Assembly: GCA_036365455.1 (NCBI GenBank) | Contig: JAWQUS010000004.1 | Location: 1,681,501-1,745,500, forward strand | Origin: Macrosoma leucophasiata | Taxonomy: Eukaryota; Arthropoda; Insecta; Lepidoptera; Hedylidae | Reading direction: 5' to 3' | DNA length: 64,000 nt | Part shown: positions 10,526 through 21,914 of the stretch, piece by piece | How positions within the stretch are numbered: position 1 is the stretch's first letter | Layout of the letters: every line of letters begins with the position of its first letter | Position numbers and translations under genes: made by a program | The notes under the pieces: generated by a model | The model's database searches: none | Told to the model about the DNA's origin: nothing | What the model saw: the letters and a program-made list of their open reading frames with translations, nothing else

Positions 10526-10819
10526 ACTGATGGTAGAGCTCCAGTGACGGAGCTCGCGGGCGTAGGCACCACCGCATTACCTAATATACTTGCCGCTAAA
10601 TGGTAGTGTTTAGCACTGTCGTGTTCCGGTCAGGTGGTAATGTACGGCCCTGTAATTTCCGGCACAGAGGCGTAATACCTTAGGCCTCAGGAGTGGTAAC
10701 GCATCTGCATTTTGACCTTGGTCTTTGTGTGGGTGTCTATAGGCTGCAGTCATCACTTAACATCAATGCGATCTGCATGCTTGTTTGCCACATCCGTTAC
10801 ATAAAAAACAAAAAAAAAA
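10526..10819 (+). repeat. Family A, full-length copy
   Basis: Runs from ACTGATGGTAGAGCTCCAGT to GCCACATCCGTTACATAAAA plus an A-rich tail. Flanking words AAGGTACTTT (before) and AAGGCTACTTT (after) look like a target duplication with one inserted base. Confidence 0.92.
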
Positions 10820-10980
10820 GAAGGCTACTTTCCATTCTTTCTTTTATTTCAAAGTTTCATTGCATCACAACTCGCATATGTTTTTGCTAAAATATAAATA
10901 TGGCCATTCTAAAGGGTACAGCGACATGCTTAATACATATATACATACATACGTATTCATCTGATGTTTAATAGTACCAA

Positions 10981-11226
10981 GTAGGCACCACCGCATTACC
11001 TAATCTTCTTACCACTAAATTATAGAATTCAGCGTTATCGTGTCCCTGTCAGATGATAATAAGCGCCGTCATTTCCGGTTGAGTGACATAAGAGCTTAGG
11101 CCTCAGGAGTAGCAACGCGTATACCTACATTGAAATCTCTGATTTGATATATGTAGATGTTTCTAGCTTTATTACTTAACATCTATGTGAACTGTATGCT
11201 TGTTTGTCACTTCATAACATAAAAAG
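10981..11226 (+). repeat. Family A, older copy lacking the 5' head
   Basis: Begins GTAGGCACCACCGCATTACC and ends CACTTCATAACATAAAAAGG, with CATTGAAATCTCTGATTTG in the middle (old subfamily). Confidence 0.8.
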
Positions 11227-11454
11227 GCTGTAAAACTGTAATATCACTTTCATTACAAATCTCCGAGTAAATATTGAAACGCATTATGATCTTAATTATC
11301 ACAATCGATGCGCATATTCCGATCACATCACGTCAACATTCCTTCACAATCGGCGACACCTCACGTATGGCTTTACCGTATGGATGGATGCGACATCGTT
11401 TTGTTTGTGCCCTGTCATCGATATACTGATGACGTTGTTTGGATTATTGGACTA

Positions 11455-11668
11455 TGACGACCCGGTTAGTCCAGCGGTGCGAGATGACCGTTTGATTCGA
11501 AGGGTCGCGGGTTCGATCCACGCACCGGGAGAAATATTTGTATGGCCTGCAGATATTTGTTTCGGTTCTGGGTGTTTGTGTATGTGTTGTATATGTATAA
11601 CGGCACCCACGACACAGATTTATTCCTACTGTCGGGCTGTGAGTGTAAGCGTATATTATTATTAATTT
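11455..11668 (+). repeat. tRNA-derived SINE, family E
   Basis: The tRNA-like head CGACCCGGTTAGTCCAGCGG carries an A-box-like TTAGTCCAG, and GGGTTCGATCC is a good B box. A non-tRNA body follows with TATTTGTTTCGG, GTGTTTGTGTATGTGT and CACGACACAG, closed by GTGAGTGTAAGCG and an ATT-rich tail. Other copies lie at 20881, 43379 (split), 55108 (minus) and 57947 (fragment). Confidence 0.85.
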
Positions 11669-11728
11669 TTTATTTATGAATTTTCGGATGTTTAGAGAAA
11701 ATGTATGGGAAAAAAGTAATCGATATAT

Positions 11729-11881
11729 GATTGGCCCCGCAATAACTATGACAGAGACATAACAACTTAAGGTATTTTGACCTCTGGTTTTTGTGTAGAT
11801 GTCTATAGGCTACAGTCATCACTTAACATACACGTGAACTACATGAAAGTTTGCCACCTTCGTGACATAAAAAATAAAAAG
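11729..11881 (+). repeat. Family A, older 3' fragment
   Basis: Starts at TGATTGGCCCCGCAATAACT and runs through CTATAGGCTACAGTCATCAC to a GTGACATAAAAAATAAAAA tail. Confidence 0.75.
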
Positions 11882-11969
11882 ACCTAAACGAACCATTTTC
11901 TGGTCATGAAGCGATTTTCTTTTTTATGACTTCCGCCACCCATGTGTACGTCATAAATGGTACACACTA

Positions 11970-12118
11970 ACCCCCTTATTTATAAACGTATTTTAGCTAA
12001 AGTGTTGCTAATCTCTCCTTTGTCTTTTTCTATCCTGCACATTTGACAATGCAACTGACAAAGACGAAGCACACTATAGCTGAAATGTATCTAATGTATG
12101 TTTATGAATAAGGGGGGT
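11970..12118 (-). mobile_element. TA-target MITE (family C)
   Basis: Inverted ends ACCCCCTTATTTATAAACGT and ATGTTTATGAATAAGGGGGG. TA precedes the left end. The right TA is mutated to TT. The interior includes TTTAGCTAAAGTGTTGCTAA and GACAAAG/CTTTGTC words that extend the inverted repeat, so the whole 149 bp is nearly palindromic. TA targets suggest the Tc1/mariner superfamily. Confidence 0.85.
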
Positions 12119-12162
12119 TTTTTCCGGCCATGTGTATAATGTATTACGCAGTTACCTAGACA

Positions 12163-12450
12163 CATAGAACAACGCAGTCCACCGGTCGCGGCGGACTGGA
12201 GGGGAGTAGCCATAGCGTGTATTACCGATGCAAAATAGTCTGTCATTTTTTGCGAGGGGAAATGCGTGCGACACACACGCACACTACAAAAATCGTCTAT
12301 TACTACGAAACTCATACCTTGACTTTAACAAAATACAGAAACAATTTCACGCACACATTTAAACATCTAGGCGATAGGCGTCATTTGGTCTTGTACTTTG
12401 TCAGAGGGGAAAGCCTGTATATGGCTACTCCCCTCCTGTGTTGCTCTATG
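12163..12450 (-). mobile_element. hAT-like MITE (family B), perfect 8 bp duplication
   Basis: Ends CATAGAACAACG and GTTGCTCTATG are inverted (consensus CATAGAGCAACAC). The sub-terminal GGAGGGGAGTAGCCATA occurs inverted near both ends. CCTAGACA flanks both sides exactly (12155-12162, 12451-12458). The length of 288 bp and the lack of a transposase frame make it non-autonomous. Other members are at 24096, 32653, 38042, 56033, 60102 and 60672. Confidence 0.93.
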
Positions 12451-12458
12451 CCTAGACA

Positions 12459-12928
12459 AGATTGGCTGCAGCTCAGCATTACAATAATATCGATGAGGAC
12501 CAGCAGGTTTACAGGCAGATTACATTGCATTATTATAAATGCCACAACTGTGTAGCTGTTTTTTTTTTCTTTATTTGTGTACTTTATTGTTTTTTAAAAT
12601 TAATTGTTGGTGTTTTTCAACCTGTTCTTGTTTTTTGTGTTTCTCGGCTATGCGCCATATAAACTTCTTCTTTCTTTCTTTCTAACAGTCCGTTGACTTA
12701 CCGTTTCCAAAAAATCCTTTCGAGAACTGTTGTTACCTGAAATAAAAGAATGAACATTAAATACAAATTTAAACATATTTCTTGTAACTAGCAAATTTCT
12801 ACAATCTATACATACATACAAATAAATAAAATTGGAGTGTCTGTTTGTAATATCAAAATAACCGTTTACTAAATGGATATGTATGTTTACAGTGTACAAT
12901 ATACCAAAACAACATTTTTTACGATTTT
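12459..12928. other. Unassigned spacer with a short CTTT run
   Basis: A CTTT microsatellite lies at about 12664-12683. Overlapping short frames on both strands have no domain. Confidence 0.4.
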
Positions 12929-13121
12929 TTTCTGTTTGTCTGTTTGACGGGGCTAATCTTGGGAACGGCTGGACCGATTATGACGGGACTTTCAATGGCA
13001 GATAGCATATGTAATAAGGAGTAACTTAGGCTACTTTTATACTAGCTACGTCCACGACTTTGTCCGGGTAGATAGTGAATAATCATAAAATCTCACGCGG
13101 GCGAAGTCGCGGGCACAGTTA
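12929..13121 (-). repeat. Dispersed CTAGCTG/CCCGCG repeat (family R)
   Basis: On the minus strand it opens GTGCCCGCGACTTCGCCCGC and continues TAGTATAAAAGTAGCCTAAG, ATTACATATGCTATC, GGTCCAGCCGTTCCCAAGAT, AGCCCCGTCAAACAGACAAA. The same parts in the same order occur at 61978-62165. I know this as a very common arthropod LINE-associated tail. No frame. Confidence 0.8.
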
Positions 13122-13464
13122 GTGACAAATATGGATGTCAAGTAATTTTTCTGAAAATGAAGCAGAGTAAACTTCCGCCATCTTAATGTCTCCTATTAAT
13201 CCTTCAGATGAAACGAAACTCGAGACGAATTAAAGAAATCAAACTAGATGTTGATAAACTAACTGACCGTTTACCCACTATCAATCTTAGTTTTGAGTTT
13301 CATCGTAAGATGCGTTTGATTTTCATGGATTAAGGTACGTTTGATTGATGAAGGAGGAAGTAGTTTAGTAATTTTTAGTAATGACTTTTCAACAACAAAC
13401 TTTTACCTTTGACAGAAATTATATAACATAACTTAGAATTTAGTAAGTATTTTTGTTATGTTAT

Positions 13465-13601
13465 CATATATATATGTATATATATATATATTATTCTATA
13501 CGTAGTATTATTACATATTCTCTGACAAAGGTTTTTTTTTATTAAAGGACGTTCCGACGACCGCATCGTCCCGTAAACACCACACATATTAGACACAAAA
13601 A

Positions 13602-13644
<43 letters not shown>
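13465..13644. repeat. TA microsatellites
   Basis: A short TA tract at about 13465-13490 and a pure (TA)n run of about 40 bp at 13604-13644. The ATATATA-derived open frame over it is an artefact. Confidence 0.9.
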
Positions 13645-13648
<4 letters not shown>

Positions 13649-14910
13649 GACTTATTCATTTCTCATTCACTATCTACGAGATTACATTTTTTATATGATC
13701 ACATGCAATATTCATTCCTATTTAAATTATTTTATTTATTTTTATATTTAATTTAATACAAATCAACAGTATACAAAATAATCAGATTCAAGTGGTTACT
13801 CTTATTCATATTGTATTTATCTTTGTATTGAATTTACTACGAATTATGTTATTTCATAATGAATGTGCTAAGCTAATCTATGTTTTGTTTAAATATCAAA
13901 TCATTTTCATTGTTACATATATAATTTATTAATTAGTAGATGTTTTAATTAGATATTTCATTCATTATATATTCTGTTTGAAACACAAAAGACTGCAATT
14001 GATCAGTGTGATCCGTTACCAATTTGACATGTTCCTAGTTTTCTCGAGCTACACTCATTGAAATAAAACTATTTTTACGGATTTATCTCGCGTTTATTAA
14101 ATTAAAATGTTTTTTTAAATCAACTAGACGTTTCGCTCGCTTTTCAGCTTCCAATTGTTTCCTTAATCTATACCGAGTTATGGAGTTTCTGACCCAAATC
14201 GAGAGATTTAAATGTCACCGCGTATTACATCCAATTAAAAAGTATATCCTATATCGCGGAATGTCATAAAAAAAATAAAAAGAAGGCTAGTGATGCGCGG
14301 ATCCGATCGTATCAGATGATTTATAACCGTTCGAAATTTAATTGTTTTTTGATATTCGAATAATAGGTAATGGGATACTAAAGTATTTTAACTGTTGATT
14401 TGTTAATTTTCGTCATTTAAGATACTTACTAAGCATTTTAAATTAAGAAATCGGTAGTTAAAATACCGATGTTGTAAATATCAGATATCGAAATATCAGA
14501 CAAAAACAAACTTCATGTCATTCAACTAGAATACATTATACCTACGTTATAAAATTTAATGACTGTCTTACAAAATAAAAGGAATGCACTAAAATTATTA
14601 TTCTCTACATTTTTGTAAACAGATCAACAGAGACAGATACCTACACAAACGAGATCGTTATTGAAATGTTATGTGACATTCTAGAATTTGCAGAAATGTG
14701 GAACAAATGCGACCAAAGTAAGATAATTAAAATTCTTTTGTTTTAAACAAGTAAGACAGACAATTGCTCTGACCGTTTCCAATAACTGAACGACATTCAT
14801 AAATCGTTTAGTTTGAAAAAGAAAACTAGTGATTTGTTACGTTTACCTAATATTACCTAATACGTATAGATATGTACACAAAAATCTTATTTGATGATTT
14901 TATATGGCAA
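13645..14910. other. AT-rich unassigned spacer
   Basis: About 1.3 kb of strongly AT-rich sequence with no feature I can support. Confidence 0.4.
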
Positions 14911-15247
14911 ACGAAGCGCGCATGACCCCGCGGCTGGAGGCGCAATCGTAAAGGGGGTGTGTGATGGGTGACCGCCAGTAGCAAATTAAAAATGCGCGTT
15001 TCCGTGCTTCGGAGAGCACATTAAGCAGTCCGTCCCGCTATCGATAGATTGTAGTCGTTAAACCTTGTCGGAGCCCTTATGGATGGTTTGAAAACATCCG
15101 ACAGCGGGATGGACACTTACCCTTATCTCCACCCACAGACCAATCATCCTTCCTTCTTTCCATAGTCGATGTCTCCACCAAATCGCATTGGAGCAGCGTT
15201 CCACCACGCTGCTCCAATAATAAGTAAGCTCCAGTGGGACGTATCAA
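14911..15247 (+). repeat. LINE 3' end (family F)
   Basis: Opens ACGAAGCGCGCATGACCCCG, passes GCGCGTTTCCGTGCTTCGGA, ATCGATAGATTGTAGTCGTT and ACATCCGACAGCGGG, and ends AGTGGGACGTATCA, the lepidopteran GCCCAGCAGTGGGACGTA type of LINE tail. Near the end GGAGCAGCG...CGCTGCTCC is an inverted duplication of the GGAGCAGCGTGGTGGAG block (15190-15219), absent from the other F copies. Confidence 0.8.
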
Positions 15248-15282
15248 GGGTTGCCGTTATTTTTATTATATGACGTACTACT

Positions 15283-15460
15283 TAGGTAATATAATCTGTC
15301 TGCAGCTAAACTATTATGTTTAGCGTTATCGTGTTCTAGTATAATTTTAACATATAGAGCCATATTTAAATAGTATCAAAGCATGTTAGATCGAAATAGT
15401 GGGGCATCTACATTTGGAACTCTGGTTTCTATGTTTGTTTGTGTATTCATTTACCACCAA
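15283..15460 (+). repeat. Very old family A remnant
   Basis: TCTGTCTGCAGCTAAACTATTATGTTTAGCGTTATCGTGTTC keeps the A order with many changes, then CATCTACATTTGGAACTCTGG. Confidence 0.5.
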
Positions 15461-15616
15461 TGTGGATCCATAATTTTAATAATATAATTTAAATAAAGTT
15501 GTCAGAATTCGAAGACCGAGCTGTAAAAATCTCATCGTTGATAAAAAGAAAGGAATAATTAAATAACAATGAAATATATTTACTAGTGGTAGGTAGTAGG
15601 TTTCTTTCGTTTTCCG

Positions 15617-15781
15617 TCGGGTGGTAGTATTGGCCCGCAATTGCGGTCACAGAGGCATAACAGCTTAGGCCTCGGCGGAAGACAGGCAACGCATCTACAT
15701 TGAAATCTCGGTTTTATTAAAGATTTTAATATTTTTGAAAATGTAACTCTAATTTGCCAATTTCGTCACATTAAAAAAAAC
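15617..15781 (+). repeat. Old family A fragment
   Basis: GGTGGTAGTATTGGCCCGC, CAGAGGCATAACAGCTTAGG and CATCTACATTGAAATCTCGG in order, ending GTCACATTAAAAAAAA. Confidence 0.7.
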
Positions 15782-16387
15782 TATTTACAAAATTATGAAC
15801 ATAATCATCATGGAGGATTAATTCCTGAAAATTATGAACGCACAAAAAAATATCCGAACGCAGCCCCATTCCCAGCAAATCGGGCACACGGGAGCGAAAT
15901 AATCAATTACCGACCTTCGATAATTACAAACATAATTACAGCACCAATCAAACAGTAATTACGTTACATTACTGTGCCAGGAGGGTGTGCAGTTAGGATC
16001 CGGGAGGCCTAGAATATGGAAGACGATTCGCCAATTACGCGACGGCAAAAACTGGTCACTGGGCAGTTGTGGGTTGTGGTAATGAGGTGTTGATCGCTGT
16101 GATCTGATACAATGAGTTACACTGATAGATAATCGTATCGGTTTTTGAAGGTACGTGGAGTATACTCGGAAAAACGATATATTATATCGGTACAATTTGT
16201 CGTGTTGAAATTCCAAGTAACGTCGAATCAACTTTCACATCGATACTGCAAATTCGACATCAAAAAATGCTCACGAAAATGATTCCGATGTATCGGTTGC
16301 GTTTTAGTCTCCAGAAAACCCAGAAATTAGTCCGTTAGTCTTTAAAAATATCTACACATCGACTGAGTCTTAGATAATCACGTCCGC
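15782..16387. other. Unassigned spacer
   Basis: No recognisable feature. Confidence 0.35.
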
Positions 16388-16438
16388 TGTCCCCGTCACG
16401 GGGACACGGCATACGGGGACAACGGGACACATTCACAC

Positions 16439-16500
16439 ACATTTCACATCCTTCTCTAACTTTAACAGATTTCTTTAAGTTAGAGAAGGATGTGAAATGT
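16439..16500. repeat. Perfect 24 bp hairpin
   Basis: Arms 16439-16462 and 16477-16500 are perfect complements (ACATTTCACATCCTTCTCTA...) with a 14 nt loop. The short palindrome GTCCCCGTCACGGGGAC lies just upstream (about 16388-16404). Confidence 0.88.
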
Positions 16501-16747
16501 TACAATAGCTGTAACTTTAACAAAATTAAATATCGCGGTGCAACCCAGGCTTAGTATCGCCTATGTACCGTTGGCATAGCGTCAGTTGTAATACGTAGTA
16601 TGCTTTAAATTAGAATAGTAACACTCGCCAGACCAAATCCCATCAGTCATTGATCCCGAAACGCCATCAATCACGCAAGAGCACTACTGACATACTGTGT
16701 CGTGCCAAACGGACACTGCCTAACTGTTGCTTAATACTATCGCTAAA

Positions 16748-16975
16748 TGGAATTCAATTTCGTGGTGCTGCGCACGCGCCTAGTGACCGCGCGGTGGCAG
16801 TTCTCAGTGAAGGCGAAGCGCGAAAATAATTTAGTATTTAAACAAGAAAATATCCTTCTAAACTTACATAATCGTATGCCATTCAAATGTAGCGATTACA
16901 TTTTAATGTTAAAAATAAGTTTAAGCTTAATGAAATTCAATTTCGTAGCGGTGCGCACGCGCCGTATAGTCCGGT
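16748..16975 (+). repeat. Pair of 45 bp direct repeats
   Basis: GGAATTCAATTTCGTGG..TGCGCACGCGCC (from 16748) recurs as GAAATTCAATTTCGTAG..TGCGCACGCGCC (from 16931), about 183 bp apart, inside a weak 91-codon frame with no known domain. Origin unclear. Confidence 0.55.
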
Positions 16976-17504
16976 GTTGGTGTGGTCGCGATTACGGCGA
17001 ATATGGAGTGTTTTTGAGCTAGTATTTTTTTCTTACTATTTGCAATCTCTTCTCTTTATACTTTATTTGGACTGCAGTAGTCAATTAATTTTTTGTGTAG
17101 ACTGCAATTTCCAGAAGCAAATTTATGTAGGTACACAACAAATAGCATAATTGAAAAATATAAAAATAATAATAATCCAATCATTTTCGTAAGCGAGGTA
17201 TCGATGTAACATTTTGATGAGGTGCTTTCATAGACTGTAGCTAGGTTGTCTTAGTTAAGTATACCAAAATTGTTCGAGATATTTATATTTTAGACATAGA
17301 TTATCGATATATCGATCGCATTTTTTAATAGTAATGTAAGGACGAAAATACAATTAAACAAACACAATAAGAAGAAGAAGAAGAACTGGCTACACAGGCG
17401 ATCAGAAACGCTAAAATATGTTTTTGTCAAATAGGTATGTAGGTATCTCATAGCTCAAAGTCAAAATCCTTTTTTATAACAAATAGGTACAGTAATTTTA
17501 ATAT

Positions 17505-17613
17505 TTATTTTTCGCAATAACATGCGAGTGAACTTTAGTAATTTAAGAAAAAACGGAAAGAAAAATTTGACCTCGGGCAGGAATCGAACCTGCGACCTCA
17601 GGATATGAATTGT
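17505..17613 (-). repeat. tRNA-SINE family L, tRNA-like 3' half
   Basis: CGGGCAGGAATCGAACCTGC, then GACCTCAGGATA, is the reverse of a B box (GGTTCGATTCC) with its T stem. Next to it come GGAAAGAAAAATTTGACC and the body TTTTTCGCAATAACATGCGA. It matches 49181-49330 closely. Confidence 0.75.
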
Positions 17614-18605
17614 GTGTTATATTCAAATGATGACAACTTCATATAAGATACACTATTATAAGTTATGATAAACAAAATTGGTTTGTGCCTATAAATACTC
17701 AGTTTGAAATGTCATCGCATTTTCGCGTTTTTTTATTTTTCGTGTGCATTCATACACGATAGAAGTGAAACTAAAAAAATCATAAAAGACAATGTAAATG
17801 CTTCCAATTTCATTTTCTCAATGAGTAAATCTTCTAACACAAGTTACTACAACTTATAGGAAGCGTTCCCACACCGAAATTGTATACACTAGTATTTTTG
17901 ATTTTTTTTTAAATGAATTTATGCTTCTGTCTCTTTTACTGTCGCTTTTTCGTTTCATCAACTTTCAAATCACAAGAACGCTAAAAAAGTTATCACTTCA
18001 CAAAACAATGTTTAGCTTCATCGATGTTTTCTATGCGATATTTTTATCCATCGATATCGATATTCATCTTACCGATGTTCGCATCCCTATCACCATACCA
18101 ATGCGGCTGTCGCCGGTCGTGCAGTACAATTCGTTTCGCAGATTGACCCAGTGGCGCGTGCGCAGACTGCGCAGCCGTTACATTTTTTTATCGTCCCCAT
18201 TTATAACAATACGTCACTAGAACAATTATGAATGTATGTTTCTATTAGCGAACTAGATTTTGTTCTATCACGCGGAATAATTACGTCCGGAGTTTTTGTA
18301 GTTGTCTTCTTGATTAAACTTGTCAGTGGCGTTATGAATTCGTTGAAGTTTTAATGATTGATGTTGAAATGTGTCGCCTGTATTTTTAGAAGGGATAGAC
18401 AAAAGTTTATAAATCAATATTGTTTTTTTAGATCGGGCGTATGTAGGGATATCGTTCCTAGACAGTCCCAGACAACAAAGGAGTGCAAAAATTAAAATAG
18501 GTAAATGTGCACACATTTATGTTTGCAACAAACAACAACTACTTAACCGACAGATTTAGGTTGTTCGCCCACGTCCGATAAATCGGTGACCCATTTTTTG
18601 TCGGA
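17614..18605. other. Unassigned spacer
   Basis: About 1 kb with AT-rich tracts and a 99-codon frame (17921-18220, plus) without any known domain. Several ATCGATATCGAT-like words lie around 18045-18065. Confidence 0.35.
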
Positions 18606-18706
18606 AAAAAATAGAACGTAGGTACTGATAGCAATACTGCAACGCACACGTCCTACAAAAAGTCGGTGCGTTTTACTCTTGCTATCAGTACTTACATTCT
18701 ATTTTT
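18606..18706. repeat. 28 bp inverted repeat with 45 nt loop
   Basis: AAAAATAGAACGTAGGTACTGATAGCAA (18606-18633) is complementary to 18679-18706 with two or three mismatches. Confidence 0.8.
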
Positions 18707-18794
18707 CTCCTACAAAAACATCGGTTACCGATTATCGGAGCGAGCATCCGAATACTTTGCCGAAAATAAAGTCATAGTGCGGTTTGTGAATCCA

Positions 18795-19402
18795 GGGTGA
18801 GATTTACAGACAGCACTTTTCTTTGACTTGGGAGTCGAAGTTTTAACGCTTATTTTGCGTCACAGACGTGTCAGAACTCTAACTTTACTAAAGGACATTC
18901 TTACTGAGCAAAAAATAAACAGAGTAAAGTAAAATAAGAGTTTCGTTTTTTTTTTTTAAAATAGGAGTTTTAGGGTCATAGCTCACTACAGCCACCCGCC
19001 ACCCGACCAGCACCGCCTCGTTTTACGGCGTCCACTCGCTGTCGGCGGGTGCTCCACGGGTAAACGACGCGATGTTACTTGTGAACAACTCGCGAACCAC
19101 TTGGGAACAGCGAGCTAGCAATGCAAAGTCAACGCAAGACAAGCTAGTCACCGAGTGGTCCACTCGCCGTCCGCGCGTAGTCCGCGGGCCACCCTCGCGA
19201 TGACGGCTTGCCGTCGAGGCGATACGGAGCGGAGTTGATGTAATGAGCGCATACTGTTTGAGGTGGTCGGACGCTGGTCTGGTGCCAGGTGGCTCTCGTG
19301 AACTATATCCCTAACTCATCTGTGAAACATATTAAACGTCGTCGCACTACGACTTTACTTTGACTTGGAGTCGATCTTTCATCTGTCTGCAAATCTCAAC
19401 CT
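18795..19402. mobile_element. Inverted-repeat element hosting a nested insert
   Basis: The left end GGGTGAGATTTACAGACAG and right end CTGTCTGCAAATCTCAACC are inverted. CTTTGACTTGGGAGTCGAAG and CTTTGACTTGGAGTCGATC lie inside each end. The centre holds the GC-rich element at 18970-19314. Confidence 0.55.
18970..19314. mobile_element. GC-rich MITE with TTAGGG/CCCTAA ends
   Basis: The left end TTAGGGTCATAGCTCACTAC..GCCACC..CACC.GACCAGC and the right end (reversed) TTAGGGATATAGTTCACGAG..GCCACC..CACC.GACCAGC agree over about 42 bp at roughly three quarters identity. GC content is far above the surrounding DNA. No frame and no certain target duplication. Confidence 0.6.
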
Positions 19403-19802
19403 AAGTTTTTTTTCTCTTGTCTTGACTTGCAATTCTTCACTTTGCAGCTGAAGATATTAAAGACCTCGGATGACAAACCGTCTGTATTGAAATCAATACT
19501 TGTTAATATGAAAGTTAAAATTTCATGACAAAAACAAACGTGAAATCGTTTGCGCTGACATTTCACCGATCCACAATAAATGAACTAATGTGTTTGACAT
19601 TTTCGTATAAATCGGACGTTGGAATTAATCCAGATATGTCCATCGCCCCACTTCCACTTAATTGAAGTGTTGGCTTGAAGAGAACCAGTAATTACTTAAG
19701 CTTGAGGTTTCTTTAGTCTAAATTCTTTAGTTAGTAGAATTTACATGTACTTGGGAGTCGTATGCTGAGACTTGTATCTTTCAAATCCAAAAAAAGTAAC
19801 AA

Positions 19803-19937
19803 AAAGTGGCGATTCTGGGTAACATAATGAAGCATCTGCATTGAATCCCTCTCCTGTATCCTGCAGCGTTCAATCACCATCAAAATTATCTGTATTATGG
19901 TCTATCATTTGCATCAAAGATAAGACATAAAAAATAC
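19803..19937 (+). repeat. Possible ancient family A remnant
   Basis: CATCTGCATTGAATCCCTCTC, CTGCAG and a CATAAAAAATA end keep the A order loosely. Confidence 0.35.
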
Positions 19938-20517
19938 GATGCAACAAGCTTTTAGTAAACGAATCTCAATGTAATATCAGGTAATAACAAAAGAGAGATA
20001 TTCTAGCCCCATGTACATGTCATCTCGCGACGAGACGTTGGCTTTCGTAGTATAGGTGCACATGCACCATGTTTTATGTGTGTAAGCTTGAAAGCAGTCA
20101 GCATTAGCTGAGTCATGCGTGTGTGCGTCCTACAACTACAAATAAGACTCACCCGCTTTCGTGAGACAAACCATTATGTGGATTGAAAGGTCATTTGGCT
20201 ACTTCACATAAAAACTTGAGTACAAGTTGGCCATATTGTCGCATCCGAAGCCATAAGATTAGTCACTGTCAATTAGCGATCTCAAGGTGTTAAGGTCAAT
20301 ACTATAAAATGTCGTATTGGAAACCGGTCGGTATATTATTAGCTTGCTCCAAAGTAATTAATCTTTAAGGATTGTGTCCATTAGACCATGCCACACCACG
20401 ACCGTCCCGTGACCATACATTTCAGTAGGTACGAATATTTAATTAGTATAACTGTAACAAGATTGATGAGGATTATCTATCGATTTCGAACAAATTAGTA
20501 CGACTAATCCCAATCAT
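19938..20517. other. Unassigned spacer
   Basis: No feature recognised. Confidence 0.35.
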
Positions 20518-20519
20518 TA

Positions 20520-20800
20520 CTGGCGGTAGAGTTCCCCTACACTGGAACAGAGCGTAGGCACCACCGTATTATCTAATCTACGTATCTGCCGTCAAATGGT
20601 AGTGTTCAGCACTATCGTGTTCCGGTTAGATTATAATGTATTGCTCCGTAATAACTATCACAGGAACATAAGAACTAAGCTCTCAAGTTGACAATGTATC
20701 TGCATTTTGACCTCTGGTTTTTATGTAGATGTCTATAGGATGTAGTCATCACTTAACATCAATGTAAGCTACATGCTTGTTTGTCACCATCTTTAAATGT
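20520..20800 (+). repeat. Family A, older full-length copy
   Basis: Starts CTGGCGGTAGAGTTCCCCTA, has the old-subfamily AATAACTATCACAGGAACAT in place of AATTTCCGGCACAGAGGC, and ends GCTTGTTTGTCACCATCTTT without a clean poly(A). Confidence 0.85.
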
Positions 20801-20880
20801 GCCTTACAAGCTTACAGTTCACAGTGAAGTCTGTATAATAATATGAATACAATAAAATCAGAGGTTTCAATCTTCATCCT

Positions 20881-21089
20881 ATGACGACCCGGTTAGTCCA
20901 TTGGTGTGAGATGACCGTTTGATTCGAAGGGTCGCGGGTTCGATCCCCGCGCCGGGACGAATTTTTGTATGGTATACAGATATTTGTTTCGGGTCTGGGT
21001 GTTTGTGTATGTGTACAACGGCAACCACGACACAGGTTTATACTTACTGTGGGGCTGTGAGTGTAAGCGTTTTTTATTATTTATTATTA
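20881..21089 (+). repeat. tRNA-derived SINE family E, best-preserved copy
   Basis: The head CGACCCGGTTAGTCCATTGG through CGGGTTCGATCCCCGCGCCG has both pol III boxes intact. The body has TATTTGTTTCGGGTCTGGGT and ACGGCAACCACGACACAGG, ending GTGAGTGTAAGCG plus a TTATT tail. About 209 bp. Confidence 0.88.
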
Positions 21090-21099
21090 TCCTTGCCAT

Positions 21100-21160
21100 T
21101 CCCGAGGCCCAAGCAGTTTATTTTGCCTCTGTGCACGCAATTACAAGGCCGTCAAATAAC
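21100..21160 (-). repeat. Family A scrap
   Basis: GAGGCCCAAGCAGTTTATTTTGCCTCTGTG...ATTACAAGGCCG is the mid-part of A on the minus strand. Confidence 0.5.
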
Positions 21161-21169
21161 TGTTAGTAT

Positions 21170-21749
21170 TAGACGGCTAACTAGTAGTATTTTATTAGTA
21201 GTAGTGTGTAGTGCAGGATAGTCGGCAAGGATCCTAACATTGGACCTGTGTTTTATTGGCCAAATCCCACATGAAGGTCACAGTGACATTTTCGACCCAC
21301 TTTTCACGATTCATGTCCAGTCGGCAGACCAAAAGGCATGTATAATATATTAGATTGGTAGTGTGATTTATTTCGGCTATATGGGTTTTTTTAATTTTAA
21401 ATTGGTTTACATTCCGAATTGATGTTATGAGATGATTAACCCGTTATTGTTGAGGCTAGAAACGCACCCCCCTAGTGGGGCGTAGAAAAATAACGGAAAA
21501 AGTATGTCGTAAGCAAAATAAAAACAACATTTTACACATGTATTGAAGTAATGATGAAAATATTACATCCACTTATTTTGTCGACTACTGTTTCAAACGT
21601 TCCGACGTTAATTGATTATCGTTTAATACAAATTTCAACAAGTCAAGATAAATATGTTCGTAGTATTTATTGAAGAAGTAAAGGGGAGCATGAACATATT
21701 AGGTATTCATAGTCTGAGGAGCCTCAACAAAAAAAAAGTTGGGAAACTC
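21170..21749. other. Unassigned spacer
   Basis: No feature recognised. Confidence 0.35.
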
Positions 21750-21826
21750 TGTCTGATTTGAATACGATAGTGCTGAACACTCATTCGGCTGCAGATGGAT
21801 TAGGTAGGTAATGAGATGGTGCCTGA
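21750..21826 (-). repeat. Old family A fragment
   Basis: GAATACGATAGTGCTGAACACT, GGCTGCAGATGGATTAGG and AATGAGATGGTGCCT in order. Confidence 0.6.
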
Positions 21827-21914
21827 AGGATTGTGAAGCTACTTACTAAACATCATCCCTCCCTCCGCGCGTGAAGCGCGACAAAGGGGGAAAGGATTCG
21901 GGGGTCGGGGTGTA

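Noticed and set aside
11455..11530. A tRNA gene at the head of family E
   Set aside because: Good A and B boxes, but the sequence always continues into the same SINE body.
13604..13644. A CRISPR-like or regulatory repeat array
   Set aside because: Simple TA microsatellite. No spaced direct repeats of CRISPR type exist in the window.
16748..16975. A two-repeat protein gene with FNFV..RTR repeats
   Set aside because: The repetition is at DNA level, includes GC-rich CGCACGCGCC words and has no domain. More likely repeat ends.
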